Shown piece by piece: positions 1 through 7,916 of a DNA stretch of 64,000 bases. How positions within the stretch are numbered: the first letter of the stretch is position 1; every line of letters starts with the position of its first letter. The DNA comes from CAZOLI01 sp964580675 (GTDB taxonomy: Bacteria; Planctomycetota; MHYJ01; CAYXQY01), in contig CAZOLI010000003.1 of the NCBI GenBank assembly GCA_964580675.1, positions 62,001 to 126,000 of the forward strand, in the 5' to 3' direction. The notes under the pieces were generated by a model, which saw nothing but the letters and a program-made list of their open reading frames with translations, searched no databases and had not been told where the DNA came from. The position numbers and the translations under genes are program-made.

Positions 1-51
1 ACCTGTTAGAATACGGCATTCATCCGGTTGAAACAACCTGGATTTGTGTCT

Positions 52-861
52 TCACGGTGTCCGTTCAGACCGATTGTTTTCCCTTTCTTCCCGTTTCCAG
101 CTCCAGAACAACCCCTTCACGGTGAGTCGGTTATCAATTGTGTCGAATAGGGTTCGCTCCGCATTTAACATTTCAATCTCCCCTCCCGTACCAATAATGG
201 TCGGGTTTCCGTCCATGGAATCCTTAATATTTCCCGTAATTCGTCGTATTAGACCCGAAAAGCCATGATAAATGCCCGCATTAATTGCCCCTGCCGTTGT
301 TCGACCGTACGGCTCTTCTGTTGGTTGCGGTTCCTGTTCGGACAATTGCTCACATTGCTCCGATAGCGCTCGCATAGCCGCGCGAATGCCGGGTGTAATC
401 GTTCCCCCGGCAAAAACCCCCCCTCTTTTCAGTACATCCACCGTTATCGCGGTTCCACAATCCACAACAATGGCCGGGGCCCCGTAACCAAGCCATGCCC
501 CCGTGACATTAAGAAGTCGATCATCCCCGACCCCCGACGGATCCGGCACATCCACCTCCACCTGCGGGGGGAAATCACGTCGGTACCGAGCGATGTCTTC
601 CGGGTTCACAAAGGAAGAGACGGCGGAGCGAACTTGTTCCTCGATTCTTCGGTTCACGGAGGAAATCAGGAGAAATCCGGGCCGGTTCCCGTCCGATTCC
701 TCCTCCCAAAAATTTTGAATACGACTCACATCGTCCGGGAATATCCGTCTTACTTCATCCACCTTATCATGAACCAGACCGATCTGAATCGCTGAATTTC
801 CCACGTCCAGCAACAATCCCGGTCTTCTCTGGTTGTCTTCCCTGTCCATAACAATAGGCAT
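52..861 (-). CDS. coaX: Type III pantothenate kinase
   Basis: Phosphorylates pantothenate in the first step of coenzyme A synthesis, in the cytoplasm. The 269-residue protein has the ASKHA-fold signatures of the CoaX family: the N-terminal phosphate loop LLDVGNSAIQIG, the GVGDDRL segment that corresponds to the substrate-binding GxDR region, and VVDCGTAITVDV with its catalytic Asp and Thr. Length is normal for the family (about 250-270). It diverges from mnmE with only about 75 bp between the likely starts. A second ATG four codons in (849) is possible. The family call is firm; only the exact start is uncertain. Confidence 0.93.
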   Translation of the reverse strand: MPIVMDREDNQRRPGLLLDVGNSAIQIGLVHDKVDEVRRIFPDDVSRIQNFWEEESDGNRPGFLLISSVNRRIEEQVRSAVSSFVNPEDIARYRRDFPPQVEVDVPDPSGVGDDRLLNVTGAWLGYGAPAIVVDCGTAITVDVLKRGGVFAGGTITPGIRAAMRALSEQCEQLSEQEPQPTEEPYGRTTAGAINAGIYHGFSGLIRRITGNIKDSMDGNPTIIGTGGEIEMLNAERTLFDTIDNRLTVKGLFWSWKREERENNRSERTP

Positions 862-864
862 CCA

Positions 865-893
865 TCAACAACGAATTCGGATATTCCTATAAT
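865..893 (+). promoter_or_regulatory. Candidate sigma70 promoter of mnmE
   Basis: TCAACA at 865-870 and a perfect TATAAT at 888-893 are separated by 17 bp. The first in-frame ATG of the mnmE frame (892) lies inside this -10 box, so the promoter, if real, argues for the downstream ATG at 937 with a leader of roughly 35 nt. Confidence 0.45.
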
Positions 894-936
894 GAAGTAC
901 CTTCGTTCACTTATTTTATCTCCTGTTTGCAGCGAT

Positions 937-2163
937 ATGAAATCGAAAACAACCGGTCAGGAGGAGGGGGACCCGTTAGCCTTTCTTGCACTGACACCGA
1001 AGGAAGAGGCGGGCATCGGTGTGTTCCATGTGTTCGGAACCCGTGCCGAAGACGCCGTTAAAGACCTGTTTGAACCGATCGGTGGCAAACAGAAACTTGA
1101 GCCTGGACGACTCTACTTCGGTCACCTGAAAAAGGACGATCGGACAATTGACGAAGCCATCGTACGGGTTCTTCCTCCGGATGAAAACCGTGCGGGCAGG
1201 CGGATATACGAAATAAACATCCACAGCGGCCCGGCTGTTCTGGAGAAAATATCTTCGGTCCTCCGGGAGAAAGGCGGGAAGAAAGTGAAGAGAAGCGAAT
1301 ACCTCAGTCAATGGGGAGAAACCGGCTCATTCCGCCCTCTCCAGGTGGCTGCCTGGCAGGAAATGATGGACGTCGGAACCAGAAGGGGAGCTGCTGCAAT
1401 GCATCACCAGATTCATGACGGGTTCTGCTCCCTCCTGCTGTCAATTGAAAATCATGGTTCCGGAAAACCAGCAAACGACGCCGCCGCTCCGCCGACCGAA
1501 CTTGAAAAAATCCGAATGGCTCTTCGCCTTCGCGCAACCGGAATGGCCATAACGAACCCCCCGCTGATTTTGATAACCGGTCCACCCAACGCGGGAAAGT
1601 CCACTCTGGTCAATGCCCTGTCCGGGAAAGAACGTTCCATCGTCCACAAAGAACCCGGCACGACCCGTGACGTCGTGGAAGCGGAGGCCTTCATGAAAGG
1701 TTATCACGTCCGTCTGGAGGACACGGCCGGCCTCCGAACCACCCGGGAACGGATCGAAGAAGAGGGAATACGACGGGCAAGAAATCGATTTGACGAAGCG
1801 GACCTCATTGTCTGGATAACGGACGTGACGGAACCAGCGGTCGAGCCGGAGGAACTTCCTTCGGATATTCCGTCTCTTCTCGTGGGGAACAAAATGGATC
1901 TGCTGGGAGAGGAAGCCGAGGAACCTGAAGAAACCGACCTCCTGATATCGGCCCGCGAGGAGACCAATCTTGATGGTCTCAAAGAAACGATCCTGAACCT
2001 GCTACAACTGGAGCAGCCGCTCCCCGTAAACAAAGTACTCCCGTTTTATGCCGAACAGATACCGGTCCTGGAACGGATGGAAGAAGCCATCACCTCAAAT
2101 CGAAGTGAAGAAGCCGCGGACCTCGCCACCAGACTGCTCGAACAAAAACACAATACGGAATAA
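937..2163 (+). CDS. mnmE: MnmE/TrmE-type tRNA modification GTPase lacking the C-terminal CxGK motif
   Basis: MnmE with MnmG modifies the wobble uridine of certain tRNAs. The 408-residue protein has an N-terminal folate-binding-like domain (starting near PLAFLALTPKEEAGIGVFHV) and an embedded G domain with G1 GPPNAGKST, G3 DTAGLR, G4 NKMD and G5 SAREE. Family members end in a Cys-x-Gly-Lys motif whose Cys is needed for modification. Here the protein stops at RLLEQKHNTE followed by two stop codons, so this motif and part of the last helical segment are absent. ATG 937 was chosen because the ATG at 892 sits in a TATAAT box. Whether it still acts in tRNA modification is open. Confidence 0.82.
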   Translation: MKSKTTGQEEGDPLAFLALTPKEEAGIGVFHVFGTRAEDAVKDLFEPIGGKQKLEPGRLYFGHLKKDDRTIDEAIVRVLPPDENRAGRRIYEINIHSGPAVLEKISSVLREKGGKKVKRSEYLSQWGETGSFRPLQVAAWQEMMDVGTRRGAAAMHHQIHDGFCSLLLSIENHGSGKPANDAAAPPTELEKIRMALRLRATGMAITNPPLILITGPPNAGKSTLVNALSGKERSIVHKEPGTTRDVVEAEAFMKGYHVRLEDTAGLRTTRERIEEEGIRRARNRFDEADLIVWITDVTEPAVEPEELPSDIPSLLVGNKMDLLGEEAEEPEETDLLISAREETNLDGLKETILNLLQLEQPLPVNKVLPFYAEQIPVLERMEEAITSNRSEEAADLATRLLEQKHNTE

Positions 2164-2215
2164 TAGGACGGAACGGTCTCTGGGTGACCATTTCTCATCC
2201 CGGTTGTTGCTCTCT

Positions 2216-2791
2216 TCAGGATAGTGCTGTCTCCACTCTCCCACAGATGATGTGACCGGCGGCGATGTGTCCTTCCTGAATATGCGCGGTCCGGTCCGAC
2301 GGAACCTGCAGACAGATGTCACAAACATCAGGGAGAGTTCCGCCCTCCTGCCCGGTAAAGCCAACCGTTGTGGCCCCGATCTGATTTGCCTGCCGGAGGG
2401 CACGGACCACGTTTTCGGACGTCCCGCTTGTGCTTAACCCCACAAGCACGTCCACCTCCCTTAACAGACCATCCACCTGACGGGAAAAAACGCGGGAAAA
2501 ATCCTCATCGTTCGATACGGCGGTAAGTACCGAGGTATCGGTGGTGAGGGATACCGCCGGGAGAGCGTCCCGATCCCGTTCGAATCGCCCCATCAGTTCA
2601 GCGGCAATGTGTTGCGCTCCCGCAGCAGACCCCCCGTTACCACAGAAATAGATCGTTCCTCCGTTTCGAATCGCCCCGACGACACAATCCACCACCTCCG
2701 ATATGGTCGGCACGCATTGATCCCGCACGGCCTCCAGTACCTGCACCGATTCCGACAGATATCCCTGAATTTCCTCTTCGTGCTGAGTCAT
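2216..2791 (-). CDS. gmhA: Phosphoheptose isomerase (SIS domain)
   Basis: Converts sedoheptulose 7-phosphate to D-glycero-D-manno-heptose 7-phosphate, the entry step to ADP-heptose for lipopolysaccharide or other glycans. The 191-residue SIS-fold protein shows FCGNGGSAAGAQHIAAEL, the phosphate-binding GLSTSGTSENV and QEGHIAAGH near the C-terminus, all typical of GmhA. Its start overlaps the stop of hldE by 4 bp (ATGA), so the two are translationally coupled. GmhB, the phosphatase of the pathway, is not in the window. Confidence 0.93.
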   Translation of the reverse strand: MTQHEEEIQGYLSESVQVLEAVRDQCVPTISEVVDCVVGAIRNGGTIYFCGNGGSAAGAQHIAAELMGRFERDRDALPAVSLTTDTSVLTAVSNDEDFSRVFSRQVDGLLREVDVLVGLSTSGTSENVVRALRQANQIGATTVGFTGQEGGTLPDVCDICLQVPSDRTAHIQEGHIAAGHIICGRVETALS

Positions 2792-4272
2792 GATTCTGTA
2801 ACCTCTTCGGATTGCTTATCTCTGATCTTCTCAATCAGTGACGTCGTGGAAATCCCGTCCACAATCGGAGAAAACGCAACGCGTCCATCGCTGGATTCCA
2901 CAACCTCCTGACCGACCACTTCTTTTCCTTTCCAGTCCTCGCCTTTCACAAGCACATCCGGCACGATGTTCTCGATGAGTTCTTCCGGGGTGGGATCATC
3001 AAACAGCACCACGTAATCCACCATCTCAAGGGAAGCCAGCAGTTTCGCCCGGGTCTCCTCGGATTTGACGGGTCGATCCGGTCCCTTTATCTGTCGCACG
3101 GATTCGTCGGAGTTCAACCCCACCACCAGACAATCACCCTGATCACGGGCGAATTGAAGCGTCTGCAGATGGCCCTCGTGAAGAAGATCGTAACAGCCAT
3201 TTGTAAACACGATGGTTTGACCGTCCGTCCGGTGCTTTTCTAACGCCTCCACGAGCTGGTCCAGCGGGAGAATCTTTTCTTCGTCATCCCGATCTCGATC
3301 CTCCATCCGCTCCAGCAAATCTTCACGAGATATCACCGCCGCTCCAAGCCGTTCGACGGCCGCTCCGCCCGCGATGTTGGCCAGCCGTCCGGCCATATGT
3401 GGGCTTCCCCCCCCGCCAATCACCAATCCCAGTGCTGCCATTACCGTATCACCGGCGCCGGTGACGTCAAATACCTCAATTTCCTCCGCCGGTATATAAA
3501 CCTCCTGTTCATCCCGTTCAAAAAGGGACATCCCTTCCGATCCTCTCGTGATAAATACCAGGTCACAATCAAGTTCATCAAGAAGCCTGACGGCGGCTCG
3601 CCGGTAATCCTCGTTTTTCGTGATGGTTACATCCGTGGCCTGCTCGGCTTCGTTGCGATTGGGAGCAATCCCGCTGGTCCCGCGGTATCGCGTGTAGTCC
3701 GATCCCTTCGGATCCACAAGAACGGGTACGTCCTTCCCCCTGGCGGTTTCAAATACCTCCTCGAGCAGTGAGGGCGGCAAATTTCCTTTTCGATAATCAC
3801 AGACCAGTACCACATCCGCCCAATCTATAACGTCATGAAACCGGTCAAGCAATTCGTCCTGTAGCTCCTGCCGGATCGGATGTGTGTCCTCTCGATCCAT
3901 CCGGAGCATCTGCTGGCCCCGGGCCATCATGCGAGTTTTGACCGGTGTTTCACGATGATCGGACACCAGAAGTTCATCCGTTGAAACTCCCTGTTCCTCA
4001 AACATCCGACGGAGCGTCTCACCGCCATGGTCGTCTCCCACAACCGCCAGACACCGGGTTTCCGCCCCCATTCCGACAAGATTTTGAACCACGTTTGCCG
4101 CTCCCCCTGGCCGCTCGTCCGTTTGATTCGAACGCAATATCTGAATGGGGGCTTCCGGGGAAATACGATTTACCTCCCCCCGAACATACCGATCCAGGAT
4201 CACGTCCCCCAGCACGAGCACATTGGGCGGGGCCGTGGACTGCAACCATTCTTTTAAATTATTCGCGGACAT
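2788..4272 (-). CDS. hldE: Bifunctional heptose 7-phosphate kinase / heptose 1-phosphate adenylyltransferase
   Basis: HldE carries the kinase and nucleotidyltransferase steps of ADP-heptose synthesis. The 494-residue protein has an N-terminal PfkB/ribokinase domain (GDVILDRYVRGEVNRISPEAP, and the catalytic DVTGAGDTVMAAL near residue 270) and a C-terminal cytidylyltransferase-like domain with TNGCYDLLHEGHLQTL (the HxGH nucleotide-binding motif) and VVGLNSDESVR. Both domains look complete. It lies between gmhA (4 bp overlap downstream) and the deoxyhypusine-synthase-like gene 66 bp upstream, in the same direction, so a three-gene heptose operon is likely. Confidence 0.94.
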   Translation of the reverse strand: MSANNLKEWLQSTAPPNVLVLGDVILDRYVRGEVNRISPEAPIQILRSNQTDERPGGAANVVQNLVGMGAETRCLAVVGDDHGGETLRRMFEEQGVSTDELLVSDHRETPVKTRMMARGQQMLRMDREDTHPIRQELQDELLDRFHDVIDWADVVLVCDYRKGNLPPSLLEEVFETARGKDVPVLVDPKGSDYTRYRGTSGIAPNRNEAEQATDVTITKNEDYRRAAVRLLDELDCDLVFITRGSEGMSLFERDEQEVYIPAEEIEVFDVTGAGDTVMAALGLVIGGGGSPHMAGRLANIAGGAAVERLGAAVISREDLLERMEDRDRDDEEKILPLDQLVEALEKHRTDGQTIVFTNGCYDLLHEGHLQTLQFARDQGDCLVVGLNSDESVRQIKGPDRPVKSEETRAKLLASLEMVDYVVLFDDPTPEELIENIVPDVLVKGEDWKGKEVVGQEVVESSDGRVAFSPIVDGISTTSLIEKIRDKQSEEVTES

Positions 4273-4337
4273 CTTCTATTGTCGAACGCAATTATTTACA
4301 TTGCCCGTTGTCGGGCCTAACGACCACAGGTCACGAA

Positions 4338-5312
4338 TTAACCTGATTGTTCATCTCCGTCGTTCCCGGGACGCCGGTAATGTAGAATCCCCTGTCGAAA
4401 AAGGGGTAACAGCATCTCGTGATGACCGGTTATGCTGATGCCACGGGGCGCCGGCCGGCCGACCACATTCTGCGCCGGACGGTAGTGCTGTATCATGTCG
4501 AAGTTTACCGCCAGAAAATCATCCAGATCATGACCGAGGTTCCGGGCCACGGCAACGGCTTTCAAAAACACCTCCGGAAGGAGAACAGCGGAACCGATGT
4601 TCAACCAGACGCCTTTCTGCAGATTTGTCATTTGATGACAGAGAATTCGGAAATCGCGCATCGTGGCCTCCCCGAGGTCCGAGGGATCAAAGTGCGGATT
4701 CATGTGTACAATATCCGTGCCAAACGCTACGTGTATCGTGGCCGGAATTTCCTCCCGCCAGCAGGTGGCAAGCACACTGACCTCTTGATCTAATTCATCC
4801 GCCTCCACAATATGTTTTCCGTAAGCCTCCCCGAGTCCAAGGTCCTCCTTCCGGGCCTTCTGCACCACACGGCCGAATCCTTCGGCGGTTTCCTGCCACA
4901 TGCCGAAGCGGCCTTCCGCAATGTTGGGCCCGACGTCTTCCGATGTTTCACCGATCAGCGCGAGTTCGTAATCGTGGATCGGAACGGCCCCGTGCATAAC
5001 CACACAATCAATGACCCCTCTCTCGATCAGGTCCTGCAGGATGGGGGTGCAACCGGTTTTGATCACGTGGGCCCCGATCGCTGCACCAACAAACCCACCG
5101 TCTTCGGTGACCTCCGCCACCTCCCGGCAAACCTCGCGAAAATCGTCTGCTGCAAGTACTGTCGGAAGAGATTCAAGAAAATTCCCGACCGCCTCCTCCG
5201 GGTCTTTGAGCGCACAGAAATCCGCCGTCGTCACCTTGTTCTCTCGCTCGGCAAGAGGATAATGCCGGAGCTCGCTTAAATCAAGTTCGTCGAATTTGCT
5301 TTTCTCGGGCAT
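4338..5312 (-). CDS. Deoxyhypusine-synthase-like conserved protein of the heptose locus
   Basis: The sequence has features I associate with a deoxyhypusine-synthase-like family found beside heptose genes in deltaproteobacteria and planctomycetes: GAHVIKTGCTPILQDLIERG, VVMHGAVPIHDYELALIGETSEDV, NIGSAVLLPEVFLKA, NFDMIQHYRPAQNVVGRPA and SITGHHEMLLPLF. About 324 residues, cytoplasmic, no signal peptide. The longer frame opens with TTG at 5336; ATG 5312 was chosen, with GGAGG about 14 nt upstream. It is the first gene of the hldE-gmhA run. A true deoxyhypusine role is unlikely because bacteria lack eIF5A, so a step linked to glycan or polyamine chemistry is possible but unproven. Confidence 0.6.
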   Translation of the reverse strand: MPEKSKFDELDLSELRHYPLAERENKVTTADFCALKDPEEAVGNFLESLPTVLAADDFREVCREVAEVTEDGGFVGAAIGAHVIKTGCTPILQDLIERGVIDCVVMHGAVPIHDYELALIGETSEDVGPNIAEGRFGMWQETAEGFGRVVQKARKEDLGLGEAYGKHIVEADELDQEVSVLATCWREEIPATIHVAFGTDIVHMNPHFDPSDLGEATMRDFRILCHQMTNLQKGVWLNIGSAVLLPEVFLKAVAVARNLGHDLDDFLAVNFDMIQHYRPAQNVVGRPAPRGISITGHHEMLLPLFRQGILHYRRPGNDGDEQSG

Positions 5313-5631
5313 ATTTAGCGGGTGATCCTCCGGCAAATGGGTTGTACAGCCGGAGATCTATCAACTCATTAAACAAACAAGACGTTTACCCGGAAGAATC
5401 ATCCAAATTCAACTGTAATCGATGTCACATACCGAGTGACAGGAGTCATCCAAACCGGCTCGGACACCCCAAATATTTAATTGTTAGCTATTATACAGGT
5501 CTGGACCTTCAGAGTGCAATCCTTTTCGAACAACAGATATTCACTCAGGCAGTACAGAATGGAGCTGTAATAATGATCCATTCAAAAGGAAAAATTTTGG
5601 GCTGCCGAACAAAACAAATCAAGCAAATTGC
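5313..5631. other. AT-rich intergenic region
   Basis: About 320 bp upstream of the heptose operon. A plus-strand open frame across it (106 codons) has no recognisable domain and an amino-acid composition unlike its neighbours, so it was not called. It presumably contains the promoter of the minus-strand operon, but no convincing -35/-10 pair was found. Confidence 0.4.
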
Positions 5632-5967
5632 TCAGTCAAAAAAACCGGGCCAGTTCTGTTGAAGCTGATCCAGAAGATTGCCGGCTCTCTGTCTAATTTC
5701 CGGATTTTGGTTTTTCTCCAGATTTCTGACCACCGGCAGGGCGAGAACACCTGCCTTCTGAAGTTCGTTCATTGCGCGTTTTCGCTTCTCGTAGTTTCTG
5801 TTCCCCAGTTGCTTTCCTCGTTTCTTAAGATATTTTCTTAAAGCTTCGTTCCGGTGAATAATCGCAATCAGGGAAGTACTCCGGGTCGGATAATGAAGAG
5901 TCGGTCCTTTATGCGTTTTGTGCCACAGGGATATTGCTTTCTGATGGTGGCCCTTCTGCAGTTCCAC
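5632..5967 (-). CDS. Small HEAT-like protein or remnant behind msrA
   Basis: An open frame of about 111 codons if it starts at GTG 5967, 11 bp after the msrA stop. The C-terminal half (EKRKRAMNELQKAGVLALPV, then NPEIRQRAGNLLDQLQ) matches the pattern of the single HEAT-like repeat that often precedes WD40-like propellers in planctomycete secreted proteins; the gene at 14201 has such a repeat. There is no signal peptide and no good ribosome site. It may be a decayed fragment of a larger HEAT/WD40 gene rather than a working gene. Confidence 0.35.
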   Translation of the reverse strand: MELQKGHHQKAISLWHKTHKGPTLHYPTRSTSLIAIIHRNEALRKYLKKRGKQLGNRNYEKRKRAMNELQKAGVLALPVVRNLEKNQNPEIRQRAGNLLDQLQQNWPGFFD

Positions 5968-5977
5968 AAACGAATGT

Positions 5978-6547
5978 CTATTGCCTGTCCGCCGTGAGCC
6001 GGTCCCGAAATTCTTTTTTAAATTTCTCAATTTTGGGACGGATGACGGTCCGGCAGTAGGATTGATCGGGGTTGTTCTCGTAGTAATCCCGGTGGTACTC
6101 CTCGGCGGGGTAAAAATTCTCCAGCGGTTCAATTTCCGTAACGATGGGATCATCCCAAATATCGGAGGCATCGGCGGCCTTTTTTGACGTTTCGGCCAAT
6201 TTCTTCTGCCGTTCGTCGTGATAGAATATTACGGATCGGTACTGAGACCCCACATCCGGCCCCTCCCGGTTCTTCGTGGTTGGATTGTGAATACCCCAGA
6301 ATACCTCCAGGAGATCCTCGTACGACACCTGTTCCGGATCAAATTCCAGCTGACAAACCTCTGCATGTCCGGTGTCCCCGGAACACACCTCTTCGTAGGT
6401 GGGATCCTCAACGTGGCCGCCGGCGTACCCCGGTTGCACACTCTGCACTCCCTCCAGACGCTTGAACACCGCCTCTACACACCAGAAACATCCCGCGCCA
6501 AACGTCGCCTGTTCAGTTTGTTCCGTTGAGGTATTGTCTCTGGTCAT
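5978..6547 (-). CDS. msrA: Peptide methionine sulfoxide reductase A
   Basis: Reduces methionine S-sulfoxide in proteins. The 189-residue protein begins with the catalytic GAGCFWCVEAVFKRLEGV motif (catalytic Cys within the first 25 residues) and has YAGGHVEDPTYEEVCSGDTGHAE, PDVGSQYRSVIFYH and FYPAEEYHRDYY, all family signatures. No signal peptide, so it should act in the cytoplasm. The GCFWC motif gives a second nearby Cys. MsrB is not adjacent. Confidence 0.96.
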   Translation of the reverse strand: MTRDNTSTEQTEQATFGAGCFWCVEAVFKRLEGVQSVQPGYAGGHVEDPTYEEVCSGDTGHAEVCQLEFDPEQVSYEDLLEVFWGIHNPTTKNREGPDVGSQYRSVIFYHDERQKKLAETSKKAADASDIWDDPIVTEIEPLENFYPAEEYHRDYYENNPDQSYCRTVIRPKIEKFKKEFRDRLTADRQ

Positions 6548-6619
6548 GCCGAAGAATCACTTTCGTTTTTCGATGGCCGACGGAGATTTCTCACGATTGA
6601 AAACCGGGGTGAAACCGGT

Positions 6620-7885
6620 TTACGAACCGATCAAATCCCCGGTCTGAAAAGATTTTCCAAGAACCGATTTGGGATTAACACTGAACCAGTCCTTCAGAAC
6701 CGTGGCGTACACGGAACGGAAATCCACGTTCACCTTCAGATCGCCGTTTCGAAGGTTCTTCAGTCCGGGATACTTGCTCCGGACGCCGGGTTTTACCGGG
6801 TCTCCGATCAGAAACATCGGACCCGAAGTACCGTGGTCCGTTCCTGCGCTTCCGTTCTCGGCCACCCGACGTCCAAACTCGGAAAACGTCATCACCAGAA
6901 CCCGTCTTGATTCATTGTTTTTCTCGAGGTCCCGATAAAAGGCCGTCAGACCGTTCGAAAACCTGCGGCAGAGTTCGGCGTGACGACCGAGCTGATTTTC
7001 GTGCGTGTCAAACCCACCGAGGGCCACGTAGTACACGCGGGTCGAAACCCCGGCCGCAATCATGTCCGCGACGTTTTTCAGATCACTGGCGAACCGATGG
7101 TCCGGATACGCCGGATGGTTCCTCTTCATGCGGGCCGCTTTCTGTATTCTGTTTGAGGTAACGGCCATATCCGCCACCGTATGACGGATGAAGTCAATAT
7201 CGGAGTCCGCCGAATTTCCCTCGGGTTGGTTAATGTTTTTCATGCGGCGAACGGAGCTGCCCGATGATCCTTCGACCGGTGTAAAGTCCGACGGTTTCTC
7301 CAGGGACACGCCGATGTTCTCCTGTCCCTGAAAGGCCACCGGCCGATTCTCATCAACGGCAATTCCCGCTACCGCGGCCGGATCCGGCTGTCCATCACAG
7401 CAATTGTCAAAGTAACGCCCGATCCAGCCCGAACCCCGGAGGTCATCCGCCTTGCCCCCTCGCTGCCAGATCTTCATCGACCGAAAATGAGACCGATTTG
7501 GGTTCGGGTATCCCACGCCATTCACAACGGCGACTTTTCCTTCGTCGTACAGGGATTTTAACCCCGTCATCGCGGGATGAAACCCCAGGTAATCGTTCAG
7601 GGGAACAAGGTCATTTTGATCAATGGCAATGTTGGGACGGGCCCGGTAGTATTCATCGTTCCCGTACGGAATGACCGTATTGAGGCCGTCGTTTCCGCCA
7701 CTGAGCTGAACAACCACCAGGACGTGATCATCCTTGAATCCCGGAATGGGATTTTTCTTTGCGTCCTGTCCCATAACCCGACCCACGGACTGATTCAAAA
7801 ACCCGGGCATAATGGTTCCGGTCGACGCCACGGCCATGGACTTCAAAAATTCACGCCTCGTAAACAGGTGGTCGTCATCACTCAT
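6620..7885 (-). CDS. DUF1501 protein with Tat-type signal
   Basis: DUF1501 proteins are secreted, sulfatase/phosphatase-fold-like proteins of unknown substrate that are abundant in planctomycetes and usually paired with a DUF1800 gene. The chosen ATG at 7885 has AGGAG just upstream and gives a twin-arginine-like start (TRREFLKSMAVAS) before a short hydrophobic run. Typical segments follow: VVVQLSGGNDGLNTVIPYG, NGVGYPNPNRSHFRSMKIWQ, and near the end VMTFSEFGRRVAENGSAGTDHG. Length 421 residues. The frame extends upstream to 8029, but that would overlap DUF1800. It starts 31 bp after the DUF1800 stop, in one transcription unit. Confidence 0.9.
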   Translation of the reverse strand: MSDDDHLFTRREFLKSMAVASTGTIMPGFLNQSVGRVMGQDAKKNPIPGFKDDHVLVVVQLSGGNDGLNTVIPYGNDEYYRARPNIAIDQNDLVPLNDYLGFHPAMTGLKSLYDEGKVAVVNGVGYPNPNRSHFRSMKIWQRGGKADDLRGSGWIGRYFDNCCDGQPDPAAVAGIAVDENRPVAFQGQENIGVSLEKPSDFTPVEGSSGSSVRRMKNINQPEGNSADSDIDFIRHTVADMAVTSNRIQKAARMKRNHPAYPDHRFASDLKNVADMIAAGVSTRVYYVALGGFDTHENQLGRHAELCRRFSNGLTAFYRDLEKNNESRRVLVMTFSEFGRRVAENGSAGTDHGTSGPMFLIGDPVKPGVRSKYPGLKNLRNGDLKVNVDFRSVYATVLKDWFSVNPKSVLGKSFQTGDLIGS

Positions 7886-7916
7886 TAGCAATCTCCTGTT
7901 AACGAAAACAAACGAA

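Noticed and set aside
892..937. Upstream ATG of the mnmE frame at 892
   Set aside because: It lies within a TATAAT box with a 17 bp spaced -35 candidate, and family homology begins after the ATG at 937.
5342..5662. Plus-strand open frame of 106 codons
   Set aside because: No recognisable domain, AT-rich composition, no ribosome site, and it runs into the end of the HEAT-like frame on the other strand.
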